DNA of 64,000 bases from Roseomonas sp. KE2513 (GCF_016107305.1 NZ_RCVR01000008.1:124001-188000); one strand, 5' to 3'. Shown: positions 26,765 to 37,445, counted from the first letter of the stretch. The notes: generated by a model from the letters alone, not told the origin. A program made the numbers and translations.

Positions 26765-27769
26765 ATGGGACGAGCGATCCGCTTCCTGATCATCTTGGTG
26801 CTGCTCCTCGGGCTGGTCGGGGGCGGCGCCTTCTTCTACGCGCGATCTGTTTATGAGCGGCCGGGGCCGCTGGCGGAGGCGGCGCCCTTCGTGGTGCCGC
26901 GCGGCGGGGCCGAGACGATCGGCGCGGCCTTGGCCGAGCGCGGCGTGGTGGAGGACGGGCGGGCTTTCCTGGCCGCCGCCTGGGCCACGCGCGCGAAGGG
27001 GCCGCTGCGGGCGGGGGAGTTCCTCTTTCCGGCCCGTGCCTCGCTGGCGGAGGTGCTGGAGGTGCTGCGGACCGCACGGCCGGTGCAACGCCGCCTGACC
27101 ATCCCCGAGGGACTGATGGCCCGGCAGATCGTGGCGCTGATCGACAAGGCCGAGGGGCTGACGGGCGAGACGCCGCCGGTGGACGAGGGCGAGTTGCTGC
27201 CCGAGACCTATACCTACCAGTGGGGCGACACCCGGGCCGGGGTGGTGCGGCGTGCGACGGCGGCCATGGACGAGGCTTTGAAGGAGGCCTGGGCGAACCG
27301 GGCGCCGGACCTGCCGCTCTCCTCCGCCCGCGAGGCGCTGGTGCTGGCGAGCATCGTGGAGCGGGAGACGGGCCTGCCGGCGGAGCGGCCGCGGGTGGCC
27401 TCGGTTTTCCTCAACCGCATCCGGCAGGGAATCCCGCTGCAGTCGGACCCGACGGTGGCCTATGCCGCGGCGGACGGGGCGCCGCTGGAACGGGGGCTGA
27501 CGCGGGCGGACCTCAACCGCGAGCATCCCTTCAATACCTACCGGAACCGGGGGCTGACGCCGGGGCCGATCTCCTCACCCGGCAAGGAGGCTTTGCGGGC
27601 GGTGACGCGGCCGGAGGCGACGGACTTCCTCTATTTCGTGGCGGATGGCACCGGCGGGCACGCCTTCGCGCGCACGCTGGATGAGCACAACCGCAACGTC
27701 GCTCGCTGGCGTGAGGTCGAGCGGGCGCGCGCGGGCACGGCACCCTCCGCGCCGGGCGGCGGCCGATGA
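26765..27769 (+). CDS. mltG: Endolytic murein transglycosylase MltG
   Basis: 334 residues. A single N-terminal membrane anchor (about residues 5-28) is followed by a LysM-like region and the YceG/MltG catalytic domain with ASIVERETGLPAERPRVASV (catalytic Glu), LQSDPTV and the C-terminal NTYRNRGLTPGPISSPG. It cleaves nascent glycan strands in the periplasm and so sets chain length. It follows fabF as in most alphaproteobacteria. Confidence 0.95.
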   Translation: MGRAIRFLIILVLLLGLVGGGAFFYARSVYERPGPLAEAAPFVVPRGGAETIGAALAERGVVEDGRAFLAAAWATRAKGPLRAGEFLFPARASLAEVLEVLRTARPVQRRLTIPEGLMARQIVALIDKAEGLTGETPPVDEGELLPETYTYQWGDTRAGVVRRATAAMDEALKEAWANRAPDLPLSSAREALVLASIVERETGLPAERPRVASVFLNRIRQGIPLQSDPTVAYAAADGAPLERGLTRADLNREHPFNTYRNRGLTPGPISSPGKEALRAVTRPEATDFLYFVADGTGGHAFARTLDEHNRNVARWREVERARAGTAPSAPGGGR

Positions 27770-27791
27770 GGCGGCGCAGCGCGCGAGGGGT

Positions 27792-28682
27792 ATGAGCCGG
27801 CTGGCGATGCTGCGGGGCTGGCCGCTCTGGTGGCGGCTGCTGGTGATCGCGGCGCTCTGGGGCACGGCCTTTCCGGTGATCCGCCAGGCCGCACGGTCGA
27901 TGCCGCCCTTTGCCTTCTCCTTCAGCCGGGGTGTGGTCGGGGCGCTGGCGATGCTGGGCTTCGCGCTCTGGAGTGGCGCCTTCCGGGGGCTGGCGCCGCG
28001 CTTCTGGCGGCATGGACTGGTGCTTGGGACCACCAATGGGTGGCTGGCGAACTGCCTGACCGCCATTGCGCTGCTCTCGCTGGGGGCGGCCTCGGTGGCG
28101 CTGATCCAGTCCACCACGCCGCTCTTCGTCGCGCTGCTGGCCTTTGGGTTCCTGCCCGCGGAGCGGCCGGGGCCGCGGACGATCGCCGGGATGGTGCTCG
28201 GCTTTTTCGGGATCGGGGTGATTCTCGGGCCGCAGGCGGTGGAGGGCGGGGAGGCCGGGATCGCGGGGCTGGTGATGCTGCTCGTCGCCTTCTCCTATGC
28301 GGTGGGTACTGTCTATGTGCGGCGGGTCAGGCCGGGGGCGCCGGTGGTGCTGTCGGTGGGGCAGCAGGTGGTGGGAGCGACGGTGGCGGGGATGCTAAGT
28401 CTCGCTTTCGACCCCGTGGGCAGCTTCGACCAGCCCTGGTCGGTCTGGGGTGCGGTGCTCTGGGTGGGGCTGGTGGCGTCTGCCTTGCCGCTGACGCTCT
28501 TCCTGATGCTGCTCCAGCGGGCGCGGGCAACCGACGGGGCGATGACAAGCTACTTGCAGCCGGGCTTCGCGGCGGTCTTCGCGGCGGCGCTGCTGGGGGA
28601 GTGGCCGGAGCTGCGCGTGCTGGCTGGGGGCGTGGTGATCCTCGCCGGGGTTTGGCTGGCGACGAGCGGGGAAGAGGGCTGA
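27792..28682 (+). CDS. EamA/DMT family transporter
   Basis: About 296 residues with ten predicted membrane helices in two EamA repeats (LLVIAALWGTAFPVIRQAAR ... QSTTPLFVALLAFGFL; second repeat near ATDGAMTSYLQPGFAAVF). Members export amino acids, nucleosides or other metabolites; the substrate cannot be read here. The ATG at 27792 follows mltG by 22 bases with AGGGG upstream. The in-frame extension to 27645 only shadows mltG. Confidence 0.88.
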   Translation: MSRLAMLRGWPLWWRLLVIAALWGTAFPVIRQAARSMPPFAFSFSRGVVGALAMLGFALWSGAFRGLAPRFWRHGLVLGTTNGWLANCLTAIALLSLGAASVALIQSTTPLFVALLAFGFLPAERPGPRTIAGMVLGFFGIGVILGPQAVEGGEAGIAGLVMLLVAFSYAVGTVYVRRVRPGAPVVLSVGQQVVGATVAGMLSLAFDPVGSFDQPWSVWGAVLWVGLVASALPLTLFLMLLQRARATDGAMTSYLQPGFAAVFAAALLGEWPELRVLAGGVVILAGVWLATSGEEG

Positions 28683-28956
28683 GCTTGCGGCGGCTGGAGA
28701 GGGCTCTGCCCTTTCCAGACCTCACCCGACAACGGCCTGAGATCCTTCGATCCCCATCTGGCTGTCGCGGATGCCGCGATTGGGGGCCGGCTCCTTCTTG
28801 AAGCCCTTCCTGCATGTGCGGTCGGTTCGGATCGGTGATCCGAGGCGAACCGGCCGCCATGTATTTCAACCCGATAGAAAAGACGATGGAGAGAGGACTG
28901 GGGGGAGGAAGAACCCCTTCTTCCTCTCCCCAGCTGCCAGCGAAGTTCGGAAAGGA
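28683..28956. repeat. Hairpin-rich intergenic segment between the EamA gene and rutA
   Basis: Three inverted repeats lie in 274 bases. First: CTGGAGAGGGC/GCCCTTTCCAG (28694-28718, one G-T wobble, flank ACCTCACCCG shared with the hairpin at 3616). Second: 28820-28855, stems GGTCGGTT/AACCGGCC and CGGATC/GATCCG around GGT. Third: 28900-28931, GGGGGGAGGAAGAA against TTCTTCCTCTCCCC with one mismatch and loop CCCC. The first and third can terminate the two convergent genes; the second has no obvious role. I see no gene here. Confidence 0.55.
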
Positions 28957-30045
28957 TCAGGCAGCCTGGGCGGCGGTTCCGAGGTGGGCGCGGCAGCGCA
29001 TGAGGGGTTGGATGCGCTCGCCGAACTCGACGATGCCGCGCTGGAAGTCGTCGAAGGTGAGCAGGACGCCGGCGAGGCCGGGAACTTCGGAGAGTTCGTC
29101 CAGCATGCGGGCGACGGAGGCGTGGGAGCCGACGAGGGTGCCCATGTTGAGGTTGATGGCGCCTTGCGGGAGGGCGTACTGGCGGGCGTTGGTGTCGCTG
29201 CCGCCCTTGGTGTCAGCGGAGGCTTGCTGGGCCATCCAGCTGATGGCCTCGAAGTCCGCGCCCTCGCGGTAGTGTTCCCACTTGGCCATGGCGGCCTCGT
29301 CGGTCTCGTCGGTGATGAGCATGAAAAGGGCGAGGGAGCCGACCTCGCGCCCGGCCTCGGCGGCGGCGGCCTGGACGCGGGCGGCCATGGGGGCGAGGGC
29401 CTTGGGGGTGTTGATGCCCTGGCCGAGGCAAAAATTGTAATCGGCGTGCTGAGCCATGAAGCCGAGGCCAGCCTGACTCTGGCCGGCGCAGACGAGCTTG
29501 ATGCCGTTCTCAGGCATGGGGAGGAGGTGGCAGTCGTCCATCTGGAAGTAGGTGCCCTTGTGGTCGGAGCGGCCGGTGGTCCAGAGCTCCTTCGCGACCT
29601 GGGCGTATTCGGAGAGATGATCGTAGCGGTGGGCGAAGTGCTCGTCGCCGGGCCAGAGGCCCATCTGCGAGTATTCCGGGCGCTGCCAGCCGGTGATGAG
29701 GTTCACGCCGAAGCGGCCGGGGGCGATGGAGTCGATCGTGACGGCCATGCGGGCCATGATGGCGGGCGGCAGCACGAGGGAGGCGGCGGTTGCGAAGAGG
29801 CGGATGCGGTCCGTGACGGCGGCAAGGCCTGCCATGAGCGTGAAGGATTCGAGGTTGTAGTCCCAGAATTCCGTTTTGCCGCCGAAGCCGCGCAGCTTGA
29901 TCATGGAGAGCAGGAAATCGAGGCCGTAATGTTCGGCCTTGAGGGCAATTTCCTTGTTCAGCGCGAAGCTGGGCCTGTACTGCGGGGCATTAGACGAGAT
30001 GAGCCAGCCATTGTTGCCGATGGGGATGAAGACGCCGACTTCCAT
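28957..30045 (-). CDS. rutA: Pyrimidine monooxygenase RutA
   Basis: 362 residues, strongly resembling E. coli RutA over its whole length ([65 protein letters not shown]). It is a flavin-dependent bacterial-luciferase-fold enzyme that opens the uracil or thymine ring using O2 and FMNH2. In E. coli it works with RutB-RutF, none of which is nearby. The start [13 protein letters not shown] lacks the short N-terminal extension of some annotations. Convergent with the EamA gene and divergent from TerC. Confidence 0.93.
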   Translation of the reverse strand: MEVGVFIPIGNNGWLISSNAPQYRPSFALNKEIALKAEHYGLDFLLSMIKLRGFGGKTEFWDYNLESFTLMAGLAAVTDRIRLFATAASLVLPPAIMARMAVTIDSIAPGRFGVNLITGWQRPEYSQMGLWPGDEHFAHRYDHLSEYAQVAKELWTTGRSDHKGTYFQMDDCHLLPMPENGIKLVCAGQSQAGLGFMAQHADYNFCLGQGINTPKALAPMAARVQAAAAEAGREVGSLALFMLITDETDEAAMAKWEHYREGADFEAISWMAQQASADTKGGSDTNARQYALPQGAINLNMGTLVGSHASVARMLDELSEVPGLAGVLLTFDDFQRGIVEFGERIQPLMRCRAHLGTAAQAA

Positions 30046-30226
30046 GAAGGGATCCTTTCCGCTGGCCGCTCAAGGGGCGGGCCCGGAAAGCGCGGGAGCA
30101 AGTCCTGTTCCATGGAAGAGCCTGCGCCGCGGGAAAATCGGGTGTTTGGGCCAGCGGTGGTCTTTCAGGAGGGGCTTTGCTTCCCCATACATGGAGGCCA
30201 CATTACATAGAGGACATCACTAAGCC

Positions 30227-30985
30227 GTGGAAGCCGAGATCGTCATTGCCCTTCTTGCCCTGATCGGCATGGAGGTGGTCCTCGGGATCGACAACCTCGT
30301 CTTCATCGCGATCCTGACGAATCGGCTTCCGGTGGAGAGGCGGCGATCGGCACGGCTGATCGGGCTCGGGCTCGCGGTTATCATGCGACTTGGGATGCTG
30401 GCCGGGGTGGGTTGGCTGATCTCGCTGACACGGCCGATCTTCGGGGTCTGGGGAATGGAGTTCTCCGGCAAGGACCTGATCCTGCTCGCGGGCGGGCTGT
30501 TCCTGATTGGCAAGGCGGTGGTGGAGATTCATCACCGGGTGGACCCCGAGGCGCAGGCTGAGGTGAAGGCGGCGAACGCGGTGACCGCGAGCTTCGGCGC
30601 AACGGTGTTCCAGATTATCCTCATCGACATGGTGTTCAGCGTGGACAGCATCCTGGCGGCCGTCGGGCTGACCACGGTGATGTGGGTGATCGTCGTCGCG
30701 ATCCTCGTCTCGGTCACCGTCATGCTTCTGTCGATGGACGCGCTGTCGAACTTCATGGAGCGGAACCCGACGGTGGTGATGCTGGCCCTCGCCTTCCTCG
30801 TGATGATCGGGATGGTGCTGCTCGGCGAGGGCTTCGGCTTCCATGTGCCCAAGGGTTTCGTCTACGTCGCCATGGCCTTCGCGGCGGGCGTGGAGGGGCT
30901 GAACATCTGGGCACGGCGTTCGGCGGAGCGGAAGCTGGCGGCGCCGATCAGCCCGGCTGCTCGGCCTTCGACGGAAGCCGGCTGA
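30227..30985 (+). CDS. TerC family integral membrane protein
   Basis: 252 residues with about seven membrane helices and conserved acidic residues within them (GIDNLVF, DMVFSVDSILAAVG). TerC/Alx-type proteins are linked to manganese efflux, redox or tellurite resistance. The start is a GTG with a poor ribosome site. Its last 38 bases overlap the end of the convergent SDR gene. Confidence 0.88.
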   Translation: MEAEIVIALLALIGMEVVLGIDNLVFIAILTNRLPVERRRSARLIGLGLAVIMRLGMLAGVGWLISLTRPIFGVWGMEFSGKDLILLAGGLFLIGKAVVEIHHRVDPEAQAEVKAANAVTASFGATVFQIILIDMVFSVDSILAAVGLTTVMWVIVVAILVSVTVMLLSMDALSNFMERNPTVVMLALAFLVMIGMVLLGEGFGFHVPKGFVYVAMAFAAGVEGLNIWARRSAERKLAAPISPAARPSTEAG

Positions 30986-31730
30986 GCCAGCCGGCGGGCA
31001 GCGCGCCCATCAGGCGCGCTGCCGCGTAGACGGGCCGGGGGAAGACCACCCTGGCCTTGCCGCGCGCGATCCCCCGGAGGGTGAGGCGCGCGGCTTCCTC
31101 GGCTTCCATGAGCATGGGCATGGGGAAGCGGTTGGGCGCGGTCATGGGCGTGCGGATGAAGCCTGGGCAGATTGCGTGCAGGCGTAGGCCCTCGCGGCGG
31201 GCGGTGGCGTCGGTGGCCTCGGTCCAGCGCTGGAGGGCGGCCTTGGAGGCGGAATAGGCCGGGGCCCCTGGGGAGGCGACGAAGGCCGCGATCGAGGCGA
31301 CGGCGGCGACGCGGCCGCGGATGCCGTCGGCGCCCGGCAGCTGGGTGCGCATGAGGTCGAGCGCCGGCAAGATCGTGTTGAGGGCGCCGGTGAGATTCAC
31401 GGCGAAGATGCGGGCGACCTGGTCGGCGGGTTCGCTCGTGCCACCGGTGCCGGCGGAGGTGCCGGCATTGGCGATGAGAAGGTCGAGGCCGCCGGTGCGC
31501 TGGACCCAGGCGCGGGCGGCGGGGCTGTCGGTCACGTCGAAGACGGTTTCCGTGACCCTGGCGCCTCGGGTGCGGCAGGCTGTGGCGGTGGCGGCGAGGC
31601 GGACGGGGTCGCGGCCGGCGAGGTGGAGGATCTGGCCGGGGGCGGCGAGCGCGAGCGCGAGCGCGGCGCCGAGGCCGGAGGAGGCGCCCGTGATGGCCGC
31701 GCGGGGCCAAGGGTGGTTGCCGCCTTGCAT
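30948..31730 (-). CDS. SDR family oxidoreductase
   Basis: 260 residues. TGASSGLG binds NAD(P), NAGTS follows, and YSASK carries the catalytic Tyr and Lys. ICPGFIRTPM is typical of classical SDRs. The substrate is unknown. The ATG at 31730 is the first that fits; the long upstream frame is antisense to yicC. It starts 30 bases from the divergent yicC. Confidence 0.87.
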   Translation of the reverse strand: MQGGNHPWPRAAITGASSGLGAALALALAAPGQILHLAGRDPVRLAATATACRTRGARVTETVFDVTDSPAARAWVQRTGGLDLLIANAGTSAGTGGTSEPADQVARIFAVNLTGALNTILPALDLMRTQLPGADGIRGRVAAVASIAAFVASPGAPAYSASKAALQRWTEATDATARREGLRLHAICPGFIRTPMTAPNRFPMPMLMEAEEAARLTLRGIARGKARVVFPRPVYAAARLMGALPAGWLSRLPSKAEQPG

Positions 31731-31760
31731 CGTGCCGCCTCCCGCCGCAGAAGGCCGCGC

Positions 31761-32654
31761 ATGTCCATCCGATCCATGACCGGCTTCGCGCGTGCCACCG
31801 GCACCCTGCCGGACGGCACCCCCTTCGCCTGGGAGCTTCGCAGCGTCAACGGGCGGGGGCTGGACGTGCGGCTGCGGCTGCCCGGGGGGCTGGACGCGAT
31901 CGAGGCGCCCCTGCGCGAGGCGGCTGCGGCGCGCTTCGCACGCGGGAACATCAGCGCCAGCCTGACCGTGAAGCGGGAGGATCGGGCGCCGAAGCTGGTG
32001 CTGGACCAGGCGGCGCTGGAGCGCGCCATGGCGCTGGTGCGGGAGCTGGCAGAGCGGATGCCGGGTGCTGCGGCGCCGCGGCCGGAGGCGGTGCTCGCGC
32101 TGCCCGGCGTGCTGCGCACCGAGGTGGAGGTGCCGGATGAAGTAGCTGAGGCGGCGCGGCGGGCGGCCGTGTCGAAAGGCTTCACGGAGGCGCTGGACGG
32201 GTTGTTCGAGGCGCGGGCGGCCGAGGGAGCGCGGCTGGATCTGATCCTGGAAACCTTGCTCGACGAGATCGAGACGCTGTGCCGGCGGGCGGTGGAGGAG
32301 GCAGCCGGGCAGCCGGCGGCGCATCGGGCGCGGCTTTCCGGGGTGCTTGCGGAACTGCTCGAGGGCGAGCGGCGCGTGCCCGAGGACCGGTTGGCGGCGG
32401 AGGTGGCGCTGCTGGCCTCGCGCTCGGACGTGCGGGAGGAGCTGGACCGGCTGGGCGCGCATGTGGCCGCGGCGCGGGCGCTGCTAGGCGAGGCGGCGCC
32501 GATCGGGCGGAAGCTGGAGTTCCTGACCCAGGAGTTCGGGCGGGAGGCGAACACGCTGGGGGCGAAGTCCGGCAGCCTCGGGCTGACGCGGATCTCGCTG
32601 GAGTTGAAGGCGGCCATCGAGCGGCTGCGCGAGCAGGCGGCGAACGTGGAATGA
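31761..32654 (+). CDS. YicC family endoribonuclease-like protein
   Basis: 297 residues. MSIRSMTGFARATG and NGRGLDVRLRLP open the YicC-like N-terminal domain, and the DUF1732 C-terminal end (GREANTLGAKSGSLGLTRISLELKAAIERLREQ) is complete. E. coli YicC is an endoribonuclease affecting small-RNA stability. It is coupled to gmk by a four-base ATGA overlap, the standard alphaproteobacterial pair. Confidence 0.93.
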   Translation: MSIRSMTGFARATGTLPDGTPFAWELRSVNGRGLDVRLRLPGGLDAIEAPLREAAAARFARGNISASLTVKREDRAPKLVLDQAALERAMALVRELAERMPGAAAPRPEAVLALPGVLRTEVEVPDEVAEAARRAAVSKGFTEALDGLFEARAAEGARLDLILETLLDEIETLCRRAVEEAAGQPAAHRARLSGVLAELLEGERRVPEDRLAAEVALLASRSDVREELDRLGAHVAAARALLGEAAPIGRKLEFLTQEFGREANTLGAKSGSLGLTRISLELKAAIERLREQAANVE

Positions 32655-33277
32655 GCGGGATGATGCGGCGGCGGGGGCTCTGCCTGGTTCTGGTGGCGCC
32701 ATCGGGCGCGGGGAAGACGAGCGTGTCGCGGGCGTTGCTGGGGCGAGAGCCGCAGCTCTCGCTCTCGGTTTCCGCCACCACGCGGGCGGCTCGGCCGGGG
32801 GAGCTGGAGGGGGTGCACTACCACTTCCGGAGCCTGGAGGAGTTCGAGGCAATGGAGGCTGCGGGGCAGTTGCTGGAGAGCGCCCATGTCTATGGCCGGC
32901 GCTACGGCACGCCGCGGGAGCCGGTGGAAAGGGCGCTGGCCGAGGGGCGGGACGTGCTCTTCGACGTGGACTGGCAAGGGCACCTGCTGCTGCGCGCGGC
33001 CATGCCGGAGGACGTGGTGGGCATCTTCCTGTTGCCGCCCTCCATCGGCGAGCTGGAGCGGCGGCTGCGGGCGCGCGGCCAGGACAGCGAGGAAGAGATT
33101 GTCCGGCGCATGGGCAAGGCGCGCGACGACGCCTCCCACTGGCAGGAATTCGACCATGTGCTGGTGAACAGTGTATTCGAGGAGACGGTGGATACGGTGG
33201 CCGCCATCCTGCACGCCGCACGGACGACGCGGGCGCGGAACCCCTGGCTGGCAGAATTTGTGGAGGGGATGGGGTAG
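32651..33277 (+). CDS. gmk: Guanylate kinase
   Basis: 208 residues. P-loop APSGAGKTS, the GMP-binding stretch SVSATTRAARPGELEGVHYHF, and a lid ending in GKARDDASHWQEFDHVLVN. It phosphorylates GMP to GDP for nucleotide supply. It starts inside the yicC stop (ATGA), and its own stop directly abuts the following gene. Confidence 0.96.
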   Translation: MSGMMRRRGLCLVLVAPSGAGKTSVSRALLGREPQLSLSVSATTRAARPGELEGVHYHFRSLEEFEAMEAAGQLLESAHVYGRRYGTPREPVERALAEGRDVLFDVDWQGHLLLRAAMPEDVVGIFLLPPSIGELERRLRARGQDSEEEIVRRMGKARDDASHWQEFDHVLVNSVFEETVDTVAAILHAARTTRARNPWLAEFVEGMG

Positions 33278-34219
33278 TTGCTCGGCGTCCTGGGCCTCGT
33301 TGCGCCGGTCTTCCTGCTGATCGCGCTCGGCTACGGGGCGGGGGTCTGGCGTCGGGTTTCGGATGACGGGCTGAGGGCGATCAACGACTTCGCCTACTGG
33401 CTCTGCGCGCCGGCGCTGCTGTTCATCTCCGCGGCCTCGGGCGGCGGGCTTTCGGGGCATGGCGGGCGGCTGGAGCTAGCCTTCTTCGCGGCGGTGCTGG
33501 CGGTCTACGCGGGGGCGCTGGCCTTCTCGCGCCTCGTGGCGGGGCGGGGGCTCGCGGAGTCGGGGCTGTTCGCCCTCAACTGCGCCTTCGGGAACACGCT
33601 GATGATGGGGGTGCCGGTGGTGCTCGCGGCCTTTGGGCCTGCGGGGATCGCGCCGGCGACCGCGATCGTCGGTATCTACTCGCTGATCATGATGCCGCTG
33701 ACCACGATCGTCGCGGAGATGGGGCTGGCGGAGGGGGCCTCGCCGCTCCGGGTGATGAGGACGACCCTGCGATCGGTGGCGCGGAATCCGGTGGTGGTGT
33801 CGGTCGTGCTCGGGAACCTTTGGGGGCTGTTGATGCCGCCGCTGCCCTTCTTCCTCGCGCGATTCCTGGAGATCCTGGGGGCGGGGACGAGCCCGCTGCT
33901 GCTCTTCTGCCTGGGTGCCTCTCTGCGGGATTTCCGGATCCAGCGGGACTGGGTGGATGCGGTGGTGATCAACCTGCTGAAGCTGGTCGTGCTGCCGCTG
34001 GCCGTTTTCGGCACGGGGCGGCTCGCGGGGCTCTCAGGGCTGGAGTTGGCGGTCATGGTGACGCTAGCGGCGATGCCGACGGGGGCGAATGCCTTCCTGA
34101 TGGCCCGGCGCTACGCGGTGGGCATGGAGCGCTCGGGCGCGGCGGTGCTGCTCGGGACCGTGGCCTCGGTGGTGACGCTGACGGGAGTGCTGGGCTGGTT
34201 CGCGGGGGCCGGGCGCTGA
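33278..34219 (+). CDS. AEC family transporter (auxin efflux carrier-like)
   Basis: 313 residues with about ten membrane helices and the AEC pattern (INDFAYWLCAPALLFIS; GMERSGAAVLLGTVASVVTL). Members carry dicarboxylates such as malonate, or other small acids; the substrate is open. It starts with a TTG immediately after the gmk stop, with GGAGGGG upstream. Confidence 0.86.
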   Translation: MLGVLGLVAPVFLLIALGYGAGVWRRVSDDGLRAINDFAYWLCAPALLFISAASGGGLSGHGGRLELAFFAAVLAVYAGALAFSRLVAGRGLAESGLFALNCAFGNTLMMGVPVVLAAFGPAGIAPATAIVGIYSLIMMPLTTIVAEMGLAEGASPLRVMRTTLRSVARNPVVVSVVLGNLWGLLMPPLPFFLARFLEILGAGTSPLLLFCLGASLRDFRIQRDWVDAVVINLLKLVVLPLAVFGTGRLAGLSGLELAVMVTLAAMPTGANAFLMARRYAVGMERSGAAVLLGTVASVVTLTGVLGWFAGAGR

Positions 34220-34237
34220 GCGGCCGGCCCCTGCCTC

Positions 34238-34513
34238 TTAGTGGAGGCGTAGCTCGCCTTCGGCATAGGTGAACTCGGCCGGGCGCCAGAGCGCGGCGGA
34301 GGCGACGCGGACGGAGTGGAGCGCGCCCTCGATCTCGCGGTGCCAGAAGTCGAGGAAGCCGTGCAGTTCCGGAAAGCTCGGGGCCTGATCGACCTTTTGC
34401 CAGACGAAGGTTTGCAGGACAGCGGGGTGGTCGGGCATCCGGTAGAGGATCTCGGCCGTGGTGAGGCGCCAGTCGGGGATCCGGACGACGCGCTCGATGC
34501 CGTGCAGAAGCAT
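34238..34513 (-). CDS. usg: Usg family protein
   Basis: 91 residues with the family core WRLTTAEILYRMPDHPAVLQ, followed by FPELHGFLDFWHREIEGALHSVRVA. Usg is a small alphaproteobacterial protein once proposed to be associated with tryptophan biosynthesis; its true role is unknown. I chose the ATG at 34513 with AGAGGA upstream. A longer frame to 34579 is unlikely. Confidence 0.88.
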   Translation of the reverse strand: MLLHGIERVVRIPDWRLTTAEILYRMPDHPAVLQTFVWQKVDQAPSFPELHGFLDFWHREIEGALHSVRVASAALWRPAEFTYAEGELRLH

Positions 34514-34645
34514 GTCCCTGTTCCTCTCAACCAGGCGGCGAGAGTGCCGCCGGGGGCTGATGGTGCCATGCAACATCAACCACGGAACTCAATAAATGTT
34601 TCTTATCAATGCTTTGGCACTCCATGGCGAGGAGTGCTGCCGGGC

Positions 34646-34674
34646 TTGACGAGCGGGGGGCTGATCCCCTAGAT
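34646..34674 (+). promoter_or_regulatory. groESL promoter
   Basis: TTGACG (34646-34651) and CTAGAT (34669-34674) are 17 bases apart and match the alphaproteobacterial sigma-70/RpoH pattern; the extended CTTGAC also suits the heat-shock sigma factor. CIRCE starts 3 bases downstream, so HrcA would block transcription initiation. Confidence 0.65.
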
Positions 34675-34676
34675 CG

Positions 34677-34703
34677 CTGGCACTCACCGGGTGTAAGTGC
34701 TAA
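34677..34703 (+). promoter_or_regulatory. CIRCE operator (HrcA binding site)
   Basis: CTGGCACTC, nine bases, AAGTGCTAA. Compared with the consensus TTAGCACTC-N9-GAGTGCTAA, the left arm has two differences and the right arm one, with the spacer exactly nine. It lies 67 bases before groES and at the expected transcription start. Confidence 0.88.
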
Positions 34704-34769
34704 CGGCCTTCGGGCAGGGCGCCTTACCCGGCCGGGTTCATCCCAGACAAAGGCTCAGGAGAGGACCGC

Positions 34770-36762
<1,993 letters not shown>

Positions 36763-36771
36763 TCCGGCTCT

Positions 36772-36795
36772 GCCGGCCCGGTTCGCCGGGCCGGC
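36772..36795 (+). terminator. First hairpin downstream of groEL
   Basis: GCCGGCCCGG, loop TTCG, CCGGGCCGGC: a perfect 10-bp stem with a stable UUCG-type loop, 10 bases after the stop. No T-run follows, so it may mainly protect the 3' end of the mRNA. Confidence 0.6.
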
Positions 36796-36815
36796 GGGAT
36801 CAGCGGCTCAAGGAA

Positions 36816-36846
36816 GGGGCGGTCCGGAAACGGGCCGCCCCTTTCT
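36816..36846 (+). terminator. Intrinsic terminator of groESL
   Basis: GGGGCGGTCCG (36816-36826), loop GAAA, CGGGCCGCCCC (36831-36841) form an 11-bp stem with one G-T wobble, followed by TTTCT. Confidence 0.8.
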
Positions 36847-37228
36847 CATGCGTGGTCGCCTGATCACACGATCACAAAGCTTTGAGAGGAAGTGCATCGA
36901 AAGAATTGCGGAGGGCGCATCCGGCAGCATAGGATTCGGTCATGGATGCTACCTCTGGTTGTGAGGGGCCTGCCCAGGCCACTCGCGACACGCCATTGCC
37001 GGTCGAATCCGTTGTGCGGCCCTCGCTGTGGGAGGGCCTTCGCCGCGTTTGGCTCGATGTCAGGCGTGGCGACGGGGAGGCGGGCTGGCGGGTGAGTGGT
37101 ACAGGTGGCGGGGTGGCCCACGGCGGGGACCGGCCTGACCTGACGGATTGAGAGATACCAGCGCTGGGTCTTGCGCCTCTGGTCGTCGGCTTCGTATCTC
37201 TCGCCGCTCTCAGCGCGGAGGTCGGGCC
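36847..37228 (+). other. Intergenic region and structured leader of the cold-shock gene
   Basis: About 380 bases without a credible gene. Near the end, GAGAGATAC (37150-37158) and GTATCTCTC (37194-37202) are a perfect 9-base inverted repeat around 35 bases that include the palindrome CCAGCGCTGG. This lies 27 bases before the csp start and 14 before its GGAGG site. It is probably part of a long 5' untranslated region, as in cspA-type genes. I could not place the promoter. Confidence 0.5.
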
Positions 37229-37438
37229 ATGCCGACGGGAACGGTGGTCTGGTACCAGCCGCACAAGGGCTACGGGTTCATCCGGCCCGATGACGGCGGG
37301 CCGGATGTGATGATCCATTCCTCCGTCGTGGAAGCGGCTGGGCGGAGGGAACTTCGGAAGGGCGAGGAGGTCGCCTACGAGGTTGAGCAGCGCCCGAAGA
37401 AGCCGGCACCCTCGGTGACGCGGCTTCTTCCGGGCTGA
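37229..37438 (+). CDS. Cold-shock domain protein
   Basis: 69 residues. MPTGTVVWYQPHKGYGFIRP contains RNP1 (KGYGFI), and DVMIHSS is RNP2; this is the five-stranded nucleic-acid-binding barrel of CspA proteins. The ATG at 37229 has GGAGG seven bases upstream. Longer in-frame starts would encode the leader hairpin and are unlikely. Confidence 0.92.
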   Translation: MPTGTVVWYQPHKGYGFIRPDDGGPDVMIHSSVVEAAGRRELRKGEEVAYEVEQRPKKPAPSVTRLLPG

Positions 37439-37445
37439 GCCCGCC

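Noticed and set aside
30105..30116. TTCCATGGAA palindrome upstream of rutA, considered as a RutR site
   Set aside because: It does not match the RutR consensus TTGACCA-N2-TGGTCAA.
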